DNA of 5,615 nt from Propionibacteriaceae bacterium (GCA_027346035.1 DAIESZ010000051.1:1-5615), one strand, 5' to 3'; counted from the stretch's first letter, positions 1-5,615 are shown. Notes: generated by a model not told the origin, from the letters alone. A program made the numbers and translations.

Positions 1-49
1 GCTGCCCATGGGGCGCGTCCCGATGGCGGACGGGACACGTGGCGCCGAC

Positions 50-70
50 GGGTTTGGCTGAGCAAAACCC
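50..70. terminator. Possible factor-independent terminator hairpin
   Basis: GGGTTT at 50-55 pairs perfectly with AAACCC at 65-70. Inside, after a G-A mismatch, GC at 57-58 can pair with GC at 62-63 around a TGA loop. No T-tract follows on either strand, so this is not a classical intrinsic terminator, although actinobacterial terminators often lack one. It may end a transcript entering from the left. Confidence is low because the stem is short and the upstream gene is not visible. Confidence 0.3.
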
Positions 71-178
71 TCCCACACCCCACGGGGTAGGGGAAGGGTC
101 CCGACCCGCCCGATCCCCGGGTCCACCACGGCGTCCGACCACGCGCGATGTCACCCGCGCGACCGTCGGTGCCGGGGG

Positions 179-184
179 TAGCAT
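179..184 (+). promoter_or_regulatory. Candidate -10 box (TAGCAT)
   Basis: TAGCAT fits the actinobacterial TANNNT -10 pattern. It lies seven bases before an ATG at 192, the spacing usual for leaderless transcripts. I see no good -35 box about 17 bases upstream and no extended -10 TG. If active, it would make an RNA starting near 191 that could serve the MFS gene at 299 with a leader of about 108 bases. Confidence 0.25.
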
Positions 185-298
185 CACGGCCATGAAGAGT
201 TCCCCCGGCCTCCGGGGCACGCGGCGCTGACGTTCAGGTCGTACGCGTGCCTGCTCTGATCCACTGCTGAGTGGCGGGCGTCGCGGCCTGGCCAGCGC

Positions 299-1546
299 AT
301 GTCGTCGCTGTGCCCACCGCAACCGTTTGGGGACTCTGTGTTCGTTGTCGTGCTGGCCTACCTGGCCTTTTTCAGCATCGCCCTTCCTCCGTCGATGCTC
401 GGCGTTGCCTGGCCGACGCTGCGCCTGTCGTTCGGCGTGCCGCTGGCGGCGGCCGGGATGGTGCCACCGGTCGGGGTGGCGGCCAGCCTGGTGTCGACCG
501 CCCTGGCGTCCCGCGTGGCGCGCCGGATCGGTGTCGGTCGCCTGCTGGCCCTCGGCACCCTCGCCTCAGGGTTGGCATTGGCGGGATCCGCGCTCAGCGC
601 CACCTGGTGGCAGTTCCTCGCCAGCGTGGCGGTGCTGGGGTTGGCGGCCGGCGCGATCGACGCGACCATCAACGCGTATGCGGCGCGCACGTTCGGGCCG
701 CGGAGGATCAACCTGCTGCACGCCTGCTACGGGGTCGGCGCCGTGATCTCCCCGCTCGTCGTCACCGTGACGCTCGCCGTCGGCGGCGACTGGCGGACCG
801 CATACCTCATCGTGGCCGCTCTGCTGCTGGTGATCGGCGGACTGTTCGCGGCCGGACGCCGGCACTGGCCCCCCGGCCGGACACCGGACGCCCATGGCAC
901 GTCGACCGACGCACCACGGGTCGGAGGCACTTGGCGTGCCGGGGCGGTACTCGGGCTGGCCGCGGTGCTGGTGCAGAGCGGGCTCGAATCCGCCGTGGCG
1001 ATCTGGGGATACACCTTCCTCACCCAGCACCTCGGTGTGGACGCCGTCGTCGCCGGCGCCCTCGCGTCGGGCTACTGGCTGACCCTGGTGGTCGGTCGAC
1101 TCGGCTTCGGATGGCTGGCCGAACGGATCGGCGCGTGGCCCGTGCTGACGACCGCGGTCGGCCTGCTGGGCGTCTCCGCCGTCCTGGTCAACCTCCCCTT
1201 CCCGGCCGCCGGCATGGCCGCGATGGTGCTGTTCGGGCTGGCCTGCGCCCCGGTCTACCCCCTCCTCATCCTCACGACCGCCGAACGCACCTCACCCGGC
1301 GTCGCCGACCAGATCGTCGGCTACCAGGCCGGCGCCTCCGCGCTCGGCGCCGCCGTGATCCCCGGACTCGTCGGGCTTGCCATCCAGCAGCACACCGGCG
1401 CCTTCGGCCCGGCCACCAGCACGCTCGTCGTCGCCGCGGCGATCATCCACCACCTCATGCGAAGGCAGCGGGCGGCGTCCCCGGCAGACACTGACCACCG
1501 GCGCGACGGGTCTCGCGTATCCACCGGTCCGCGCGACAATCCCTGA
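299..1546 (+). CDS. MFS permease, fucose-permease-like (FHS) branch
   Basis: This is a 415-residue inner-membrane transporter of the major facilitator superfamily. Twelve hydrophobic helices can be placed at about residues 13-36, 46-70, 80-98, 103-125, 139-162, 167-186, 214-235, 249-272, 279-298, 302-325, 340-360 and 367-388. A hydrophilic central loop spans 187-213 and a charged tail 389-415. The segment around G118, D121 and N125, followed by LLHACYGVGAVISP at 139-152, and the E230 ... W260 ... GR (266-267) pattern in helices 7-8 resemble the FHS/FucP-like branch. The family includes sugar permeases and many uncharacterised exporters, so the substrate and direction are unknown. Start: ATG 299 gives a 13-residue N-terminus but has no clear Shine-Dalgarno. 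GTG 338, with GGGGA at 329-333, is an alternative. The gene is convergent with the ABC1 kinase gene and has no visible functional tie to it. Confidence 0.9.
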   Translation: MSSLCPPQPFGDSVFVVVLAYLAFFSIALPPSMLGVAWPTLRLSFGVPLAAAGMVPPVGVAASLVSTALASRVARRIGVGRLLALGTLASGLALAGSALSATWWQFLASVAVLGLAAGAIDATINAYAARTFGPRRINLLHACYGVGAVISPLVVTVTLAVGGDWRTAYLIVAALLLVIGGLFAAGRRHWPPGRTPDAHGTSTDAPRVGGTWRAGAVLGLAAVLVQSGLESAVAIWGYTFLTQHLGVDAVVAGALASGYWLTLVVGRLGFGWLAERIGAWPVLTTAVGLLGVSAVLVNLPFPAAGMAAMVLFGLACAPVYPLLILTTAERTSPGVADQIVGYQAGASALGAAVIPGLVGLAIQQHTGAFGPATSTLVVAAAIIHHLMRRQRAASPADTDHRRDGSRVSTGPRDNP

Positions 1547-1550
1547 GAGG

Positions 1551-1566
1551 CCCGGCTGCGACCGGG
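1551..1566. repeat. Short inverted repeat after the MFS stop
   Basis: CCCGG at 1551-1555 and CCGGG at 1562-1566 are perfect 5-bp arms around a 6-nt loop, four bases after the TGA of the MFS gene. The position suits a transcript-end hairpin, but there is no T-tract. It may act together with the larger structure at 1577-1640. Confidence 0.35.
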
Positions 1567-1576
1567 AATCCCCCCA

Positions 1577-1640
1577 ATCCGCAGGCGACCGGGGCCTGGG
1601 ACCGCGGTGGTTGCTCAGGACCGGGCGGTCGCCTGCAGAT
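1577..1640. terminator. Long inverted repeat between convergent genes, likely bidirectional terminator
   Basis: GCAGGCGACCG at 1581-1591 is the perfect reverse complement of 1626-1636, giving 11-bp arms. After one mismatch (1580/1637), three further pairs (1577-1579 with 1638-1640) extend the stem. The 34-nt interior contains the 8-bp palindrome ACCGCGGT (1601-1608) and CCTG/CAGG (1595-1598 with 1616-1619), so the loop can fold further. It lies between the ends of two convergent genes, where one hairpin can stop or protect both transcripts. There is no U-tract on either strand, so whether it terminates or stabilises 3' ends is inference. Confidence 0.55.
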
Positions 1641-1654
1641 CCGGAGGGGAGGGC

Positions 1655-1668
1655 GCCGACGCGTCGGC
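1655..1668. repeat. 14-bp perfect palindrome abutting the ABC1 kinase stop codon
   Basis: GCCGACGCGTCGGC is fully self-complementary and is directly adjacent to the minus-strand TGA at 1669-1671. In RNA it can form a 5-bp stem with a 4-nt loop just after the stop codon. In DNA it is a symmetric site that could also bind a dimeric protein. Its placement favours a role at the 3' end of the padR-kinase transcript, working with the larger inverted repeat just beyond it. Confidence 0.5.
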
Positions 1669-3360
1669 TCAGAATCGGCCCGGACGCCGCCGGCGTCCGG
1701 CGAAGGCCGCCCACAGCAGCGGGACCACGGAGCCGCCCATCAGCCACCGCCCGAGAGTGGGATCGGACCTCGTCACGAGGGCACCGGCGATCAGCACAGC
1801 CGCGAAGACCAGGACGCCGTTGGCGCGGTTCAGCGCCCGCTCCAGCCGCCGCATCTGCAGGTTGAGCAGCGGCGTCTGCACGTTGAGCTCGCCGCGTTCG
1901 GCGATGGTGAGGACGCGGTCAGCCCGGCCGGGAAGTCCCAGCGCGACCCGCGCCAGCTTCCCCACCTCACCCATCACCATCTGCGCGCTCGAGGTGCCCT
2001 CCTCGGCCACGAGCTTGGTGGCGTAGGGCGTGATCGTGCCCCAGATGTTGAACCCGGGGTCGAGTCCGGTGCAGATGCCCGACAGCATCCCGATGGAGCG
2101 CCCCAGCAGCAACAGGTTGTCGGGGAGCTGGAACGGCAGGTCGATCATCAGGTCGCGGAACTGCAACCCGAAGCGCATCATCTCCGCGGGGTCGATGTCG
2201 CGCAGTTCACCCATGCTCATGCCGCCGAACCGCTCGAACACCTGCATGGTGGCCCGTTCGATCAGCTTCAGGTCGGCCGCGGGCAGCAGCACGCCGAGGG
2301 TCTTCATGCTGCCCACCAGGCGGGCGCCGTCCTGCGTCGCGACGGCGATCAGCGCTTCGCGCAGTCCCTCCCGCAGCTTGTCGGGGACCCGGCCGACCAT
2401 CCCGAAGTCGATGAAGGTGAGGCGCCAGGCGGGCGTGCCGGGAGCGGGGTGCGGGCGCGGGGTGACGAACAGGTTGCCGGGGTGCGGGTCGGCGTGGAAG
2501 AAGGCGTCGGTGAAGATCTGCTGCAGATAGGTGTCGGCCAGCACCCGGGCCACCTCGGCCCGGTCGATGCCGGCCCTCGTGATGGCGTCGTGATCGCTCA
2601 TCTTGATCGCGCTGACGTCCTCGAGGGTCAGTACGCGGCGGGACGTCAGCTCCCAGACGACCCGCGGCACGCCGACCCGGGGATCGTCGGCGAAGTTGTC
2701 GGCGAACGTCTCGGCGTTGCCGGCTTCTGCGAGGTAGTCGACCTCCTGCTGCGTGGTGGCGGCGAACTCCTCGACCAGCCCCCGGACATCGGCCCGGTCG
2801 GCGATCGGCCGGTAGTGCGTCAGCCACCCGCCGACCCGCCGCAAAGCGGCAAGATCGACGTCGATCACCTGCTGGATGTGCGGACGCTGCACCTTGACGA
2901 CCACGTCGCCGAACCCCAGTTCGGCCGCGTCGGAGTCCTGAAGCCTGGCCCGGTGCGCCTGGCCGAGGGACGCCGCGGCGAGCGGCTCGGCGTCGAACCA
3001 TGCGAAGTGCTCCGACAGCGGCAGGTCCAACTCGGCGTGCGCCACCTCACGGATCGCCTCGAAGTCCTCCGGCGGCACCTCGTCCTGCAGGCCCGACAGT
3101 TCGGCGGTGACCTCGGGCGGCAGCACGTCGAGGCGTGCCGACAGGAACTGGCCGACCTTGATCATCAGGCCGCCCATCGAGATCGCGAGCCCCCGGAACC
3201 GGACGGCCGTCCGCCGGTTGCGCGAGGTGCGCGTCCGGTCGGAGAGCCTGCCCAGGCCGACCCGGCGCAGCACGATCTCCCGCATGATGAAGCCCGCCGT
3301 CACCCGCGCGAAGAAGAACACGATCCGCCGGTAGCGGGCTCGCAGGGCCGACCGCTTCAT
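1669..3360 (-). CDS. ABC1/UbiB/AarF (ADCK-like) atypical kinase
   Basis: This 563-residue protein has the full set of UbiB-family motifs in order. KxGQ is at 68-71, followed by the family-typical segment to about 97. The alanine-rich loop AAAS is at 128-131, replacing the usual glycine loop. The nucleotide-binding Lys is probably K156 in VVVKVQRP. The QQEVDY segment is at 204-209. The catalytic loop HADPHPGN spans 289-296 (D291, N296), and the metal-binding DFG is at 318-320. Two hydrophobic helices at about 515-530 and 539-554 end the chain, so it is probably anchored in the cytoplasmic membrane by a C-terminal hairpin. Known relatives (UbiB, Coq8/ADCK3) are ATPases needed for ubiquinone synthesis. 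Actinobacteria generally use menaquinone, so the partner here is unknown; quinone or other isoprenoid-lipid handling is inference. ATG 3360 has GGAGG four bases upstream (3365-3369). It lies 33 bp after padR on the same strand. Confidence 0.93.
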   Translation of the reverse strand: MKRSALRARYRRIVFFFARVTAGFIMREIVLRRVGLGRLSDRTRTSRNRRTAVRFRGLAISMGGLMIKVGQFLSARLDVLPPEVTAELSGLQDEVPPEDFEAIREVAHAELDLPLSEHFAWFDAEPLAAASLGQAHRARLQDSDAAELGFGDVVVKVQRPHIQQVIDVDLAALRRVGGWLTHYRPIADRADVRGLVEEFAATTQQEVDYLAEAGNAETFADNFADDPRVGVPRVVWELTSRRVLTLEDVSAIKMSDHDAITRAGIDRAEVARVLADTYLQQIFTDAFFHADPHPGNLFVTPRPHPAPGTPAWRLTFIDFGMVGRVPDKLREGLREALIAVATQDGARLVGSMKTLGVLLPAADLKLIERATMQVFERFGGMSMGELRDIDPAEMMRFGLQFRDLMIDLPFQLPDNLLLLGRSIGMLSGICTGLDPGFNIWGTITPYATKLVAEEGTSSAQMVMGEVGKLARVALGLPGRADRVLTIAERGELNVQTPLLNLQMRRLERALNRANGVLVFAAVLIAGALVTRSDPTLGRWLMGGSVVPLLWAAFAGRRRRPGRF

Positions 3361-3364
3361 GCAG

Positions 3365-3369
3365 CCTCC
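3365..3369 (-). promoter_or_regulatory. Ribosome binding site of the ABC1 kinase gene
   Basis: On the minus strand GGAGG is followed by CTGC and then the ATG at 3360. It fixes the start of the kinase and lies inside the 33-bp gap after padR, where there is little room for a separate promoter. This supports co-transcription. Confidence 0.7.
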
Positions 3370-3393
3370 GGGGTGGTGGTGGGCGCGGGTCGG

Positions 3394-3933
3394 TCAGTCG
3401 TCGGCGAGGATCGCGAAGAGCTGCTTGCGCGCGGTGTCCAGGACTGCCGACGCGGCCGTCCGCTGGGCAGCGGTGCCGGTCCTGCCCACCTGGACGACCG
3501 CCTGCACCAGCCGCCCCACGGCCTGGTGGTACCCGCTGCCGCCCGTGGCGGTCCCGGCGACGTCGTCCCACGGGGCGGGCTTGGCCGCGAACTCGGCGAC
3601 GGCATCCCGGCCCGCGTCCGTCAGGTGGTGGACCCTCTTGCCGGCCTGTTGGTCGGACTCGACGAGACCCTCGTCGAACAGCAGCTGCAGCGTCGGGTAC
3701 ACCGACCCCGCGCTGGGGGTCCAGGCGCCACCGCTGCGCTCGGCGATCTCGTGAATGATCTGGTAGCCGTGCATGGGCTGCTCGGACAGCAACCGCAGGA
3801 TCGCCGTGCGGATGTCGCCGGAGTGCTCACGCGGTGCGCCCGACGCCGCGAAGTCCTGCAGGCGGCCCACCAGTCCGGCCAGGGGTGGGAAGCCGGGCCC
3901 GAGCGGGCCGGACGCGTGCTGATGACCGTGCAT
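3394..3933 (-). CDS. PadR-family transcriptional regulator
   Basis: This is a 179-residue protein. The PadR winged helix-turn-helix covers about residues 38-106: it begins at GDIRTAILRLL (39-49), passes HGYQIIHEI (55-63) and the recognition segment SAGSVYPTLQLL (74-85), and ends with the wing and LTDAGR (104-109). Residues 107-179 form a helical C-terminal region, which in this family mediates dimerisation. The N-terminus is His-rich (H2, H4, H6) and then Gly/Pro-rich. The start chosen is ATG 3933, with AAGGGG six bases upstream. The frame stays open to ATG 3999 and ATG 3963, but those give an atypical extension and run through the likely operator. PadR proteins usually repress their own operon and are released by small molecules. 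Here the target is most likely its own promoter and the ABC1 kinase gene behind it. The ligand is unknown. Confidence 0.92.
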   Translation of the reverse strand: MHGHQHASGPLGPGFPPLAGLVGRLQDFAASGAPREHSGDIRTAILRLLSEQPMHGYQIIHEIAERSGGAWTPSAGSVYPTLQLLFDEGLVESDQQAGKRVHHLTDAGRDAVAEFAAKPAPWDDVAGTATGGSGYHQAVGRLVQAVVQVGRTGTAAQRTAASAVLDTARKQLFAILADD

Positions 3934-3939
3934 GACGTT

Positions 3940-3945
3940 CCCCTT
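3940..3945 (-). promoter_or_regulatory. Ribosome binding site of padR
   Basis: AAGGGG on the minus strand, six bases before the ATG at 3933, is the best Shine-Dalgarno in this leader and decides the start against the upstream in-frame ATGs at 3963 and 3999. Confidence 0.6.
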
Positions 3946-3951
3946 CGCTCC

Positions 3952-3995
3952 TGTCAACGACATATCGTGACCTGTCGCCAACCTAACAGTGACCT
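3952..3995 (-). promoter_or_regulatory. Candidate PadR operator/promoter region
   Basis: Directly upstream of padR, the heptamer GTGACCT (plus strand) occurs at 3967-3973 and 3989-3995. The copies are exactly 22 bp apart, about two helical turns, so they face the same side of the helix. Overlapping this are the inverted repeats TGTC-AAC-GACA (3952-3962) and CGACA-N10-TGTCG (3958-3977). PadR dimers bind inverted repeats near their own promoter, which fits the second element. I could not assign convincing -10/-35 boxes: a TTGACA at 3957-3952 has no matching -10 before the gene. The assignment is inference from position and symmetry. Confidence 0.45.
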
Positions 3996-4141
3996 CCAAG
4001 AGCGGGGCGCGCGAGTGGCCGACTCACGGGTTGTGCCCGTCGAAGGCGTTGTGGCGGGGGTTGGGCGCGCCTGGACCCCGCCTCCTGTCCCGACGAGGTG
4101 TGCTCGGTTGACCTGCCGTCCGATGATGGACACCTTCAGGT

Positions 4142-4168
4142 GGACGCCGGCGAGGCGTGTCGGCGTCC
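4142..4168. repeat. 8-bp-arm inverted repeat upstream of the SWIM/SNF2 gene
   Basis: GGACGCCG at 4142-4149 and CGGCGTCC at 4161-4168 are perfect reverse complements around an 11-nt loop. A T-G pair and a G-C pair can extend the stem outward. It ends 38 bp before the chosen start, so it could be a leader hairpin or an operator. A second symmetric element, CGACA-C-TGTCG, follows at 4173-4183. I see no clear promoter; TTGACC at 4108-4113 could be a -35, but the -10 at the right distance is poor. Confidence 0.4.
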
Positions 4169-4195
4169 GCTGCGACACTGTCGGAGAGTCCAGGT

Positions 4196-4201
4196 GGGAG
4201 G
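4196..4201 (+). promoter_or_regulatory. Ribosome binding site of the SWIM/SNF2 gene
   Basis: GGGAGG lies five bases before GTG 4207 and eleven before ATG 4213. It is the only strong Shine-Dalgarno near the start of homologous sequence, and it rules out the long open stretch farther upstream in the same frame. Confidence 0.65.
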
Positions 4202-4206
4202 CGCGC

Positions 4207-5615
4207 GTGTCGATGGTGCAGGCTGTGGCCTCGCTGTGCATGTCCGACGACGCTCTGGCGCGTCGCTTCGGGCCCGAGACGCTGCGGCGCGGCCGCGCCT
4301 ACGCGACCCAACGCCGCGTCGGCCCCGTCACGGTGGCCGGGGACGAGAGGCGCCTGGTGGTCAGCGCCTCCGTCGACGGGACGCACACCTACCAGACCCT
4401 CATCACCAAGGGGTCGGCATCTTCGGGGCCGTGGATGACGACGCACTGCTCCTGTCCACTGGGCGGCGACTGCAAGCACGCGGTGGCCGTGCTGATCACG
4501 GTCCGCGCGAGCGCCGAATCCGCTGACCAGACGCCCTCGACCCTGCGTGCCACGCCGTCGTGGCAGAGGGCGCTGCGCGACCTCGCCGAGGAGGCGGGCG
4601 CCGTCCCTCAGGGTTCCCCGCTCGCCGTGCAGGTCACCCTCGTCCGCGAGGGTGAGGTGTCCCTCCTCCCCATGCGCCGCGGAGTATCCGGACGCTGGAT
4701 CCGCGGCGACCTGCAGTGGGACCGGCTGCCCGGCGCCGGCAGGGAATATCGGCCACGGCATGTCGAGGCGTTGCAGGAGATCCACGCCAGCGCCGGTGGC
4801 GGCAACTACACCGGCTACTACAGCCCCGGCCGCACGGTGTCCCTCGACGAGGCGCGTCCGGCCATCTGGGCGGCGCTGCGCGAGGCAAAGGACGCCGGCG
4901 TCGAATTCGTCCCGGGCAGCGGGACGCCGCCGGTGCGGTTCGCCGACCGGCCGGCGTCCCTGGTCGTCGAGGTCGAGCCGTCCGCAGCAGGGCTGACCCT
5001 CACGCCGAGGTTCTCGGTGCCCGGGGTGGCACCCGACGGCGCGGTTCACCTCATCGGGCATCCCGGCCACGGCATCGCCGGCACCGTGAACGGTGAGCTG
5101 CTGCTCGCCTGGCTGGAGCGGCCACTGTCCAAGGCGCAGGCGTCGCTGCTGAAGGCGGGGCGCGTCGAGGTCCCCGCGCATGACATCCCCCAGTTCGCGG
5201 CCCGTTACCTGCCCGCGCTGCGGCGCTCGATCGAGGTGCACGAGGCCGAGGGCATCAGCCTTCCCGCCCCGGCGAGGCCCGTCGTCGAGGTCCAGGTCAG
5301 CTTCCACCCGGGCCATCGCGCGACGCTGCGATGGTCGGTGGGATACGGGCGGGCACCGGACCGACTCGTCCTTCCGGTGGTTCCGCAGGCCGACGAGCCG
5401 CCGGTCCGCGACCCGGACGCCGAACGCACGCTCTTCGCGACCCTGCCCGACGGCCCCTGGCCGAGCATCGACACCGTGTTCGGACGCCGCCCCGCCGCGG
5501 AAGCGATCCTGGCCGGCCGCGCCACGATCGAGCTGGCCACGGTCTCGCTGCCGCGGCTGCTGGCGCTCGACGACGTCGACGTGATCGTGCACGGTGACGT
5601 TCCCGACTACCGGGA
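4207..5615 (+). CDS. SWIM zinc-finger SNF2-type helicase, N-terminal part (runs off the right edge)
   Basis: There are 469 residues before the window ends, with no stop. The motif C81-S-C83-x5-C89-K-H91 is a SWIM zinc finger (CxCxnCxH), a DNA- or protein-binding module. It is preceded by a conserved-looking segment ALARRFGPETLRRGRAY (16-32). After it, residues 110-469 show the alternating strands and helices typical of the long middle region that, in actinobacterial SWIM-SNF2 proteins, sits between the finger and the SNF2 ATPase. No Walker A or DEAH box is reached inside the window, so the motor domain is inferred from resemblance to that family. Such proteins are thought to remodel protein-DNA complexes using ATP; their exact cellular role is not settled. 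GTG 4207 is preferred for its Shine-Dalgarno; ATG 4213 is possible and ATG 4240 less so. The gene is divergent from padR, and a regulatory link is unproven. Confidence 0.87.
   Translation, partial: MSMVQAVASLCMSDDALARRFGPETLRRGRAYATQRRVGPVTVAGDERRLVVSASVDGTHTYQTLITKGSASSGPWMTTHCSCPLGGDCKHAVAVLITVRASAESADQTPSTLRATPSWQRALRDLAEEAGAVPQGSPLAVQVTLVREGEVSLLPMRRGVSGRWIRGDLQWDRLPGAGREYRPRHVEALQEIHASAGGGNYTGYYSPGRTVSLDEARPAIWAALREAKDAGVEFVPGSGTPPVRFADRPASLVVEVEPSAAGLTLTPRFSVPGVAPDGAVHLIGHPGHGIAGTVNGELLLAWLERPLSKAQASLLKAGRVEVPAHDIPQFAARYLPALRRSIEVHEAEGISLPAPARPVVEVQVSFHPGHRATLRWSVGYGRAPDRLVLPVVPQADEPPVRDPDAERTLFATLPDGPWPSIDTVFGRRPAAEAILAGRATIELATVSLPRLLALDDVDVIVHGDVPDYR

Larger units (their letters stand above)
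1..298. other. Gene-poor region upstream of the MFS gene
   Basis: I find no convincing gene here. A plus-strand frame is open from the left edge to a TGA at 228-230, and a minus-strand frame is open from an ATG at 193 to the left edge. Both translate into Pro/Arg/Gly-rich sequence with no recognisable domain, as expected of non-coding high-GC DNA. What can be seen is a hairpin at 50-70, a hairpin at 17-36 (6-bp arms GTCCCG/CGGGAC), a GC hairpin at 203-217 (CCCCGG/CCGGGG, 3-nt loop), a 5-bp hairpin at 261-274 (CCACT/AGTGG), and a -10-like TAGCAT at 179-184. It probably contains the end of an upstream transcript and the leader of the MFS gene. Confidence 0.5.

Noticed and set aside
84..123. G-runs suggesting a G-quadruplex (84-87, 90-93, 96-98)
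   Set aside because: Only three runs are close together; the next is about 20 bases away and the intervening C-runs would pair with them instead.
39..230. A 63-codon plus-strand frame starting at GTG 39
   Set aside because: It is Pro/Arg/Gly-rich, has no ribosome binding site and no recognisable family; the frame is merely open because of high GC content.
271..1494. A 407-codon plus-strand frame overlapping the MFS gene
   Set aside because: The translation is strongly Arg/Pro/Gly-rich with no hydrophobic helices; it is the shifted-frame shadow of the 12-helix permease.
2207..3001. A 264-codon minus-strand frame inside the ABC1 kinase gene
   Set aside because: It is Arg-rich and low in complexity, and the overlapping frame contains every conserved kinase motif.
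3952..3957. Perfect TTGACA -35 box on the minus strand before padR
   Set aside because: The matching -10 position falls on the padR start codon and shows no TANNNT, so it is probably part of the TGTC-AAC-GACA inverted repeat and not a working -35.
4024..5592. A 522-codon open frame on the minus strand opposite the SWIM/SNF2 gene
   Set aside because: Its product is a run of Arg, Gly, Asp, His and Gln with no domain, as expected when a GC-rich gene is read antisense. The plus strand in the same place has a SWIM finger, a good ribosome binding site and family-like sequence.
1..5615. CRISPR arrays, tRNA or rRNA genes, insertion sequence ends, attachment sites
   Set aside because: Reading both strands I found no regularly spaced repeats, cloverleaf, transposase motif or flanking inverted-repeat pair to support any of them.

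Overview
The window is very GC-rich chromosomal DNA, with third codon positions almost all G or C. It uses GTG as well as ATG starts and has hairpins without T-tracts between genes. Together with the protein types (a SWIM/SNF2-type helicase N-terminus, a PadR regulator next to an ABC1 kinase, an MFS permease), this points to a high-GC actinobacterium (Actinomycetota). I cannot place it more finely. I see no insertion sequence, phage gene, CRISPR array, tRNA or rRNA.

Layout, left to right. Positions 1-298 have no convincing gene: they hold small hairpins, one -10-like box and the leader of the next gene. Positions 299-1546 (+) encode a 12-helix MFS permease with sequence signatures of the fucose-permease-like (FHS) branch. 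Positions 1547-1668 separate two convergent genes and are full of inverted repeats, including an 11-bp-arm hairpin and a 14-bp perfect palindrome touching the next stop codon. Positions 1669-3360 (-) encode an ABC1/UbiB/AarF-family atypical kinase. It is preceded, 33 bp away and on the same strand, by a PadR-family regulator (3394-3933, -), so the two look like one operon. A 273-bp divergent intergenic region carries a direct repeat and inverted repeats that could be the PadR operator. From 4207 (+) to the right edge runs the N-terminal 469 residues of a SWIM zinc-finger protein, almost certainly the start of a long SNF2-family DNA-dependent ATPase whose motor domains lie outside the window.

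How they work together: the only tight functional unit is padR-ABC1 kinase, presumably an autoregulated membrane-associated kinase/ATPase linked to isoprenoid-quinone or lipid metabolism. The MFS gene and the SWIM/SNF2 gene look like independent neighbours. Nothing here is clearly a new system. The best leads are the PadR-ABC1 pairing with its structured operator region, and the structured convergent intergenic region.
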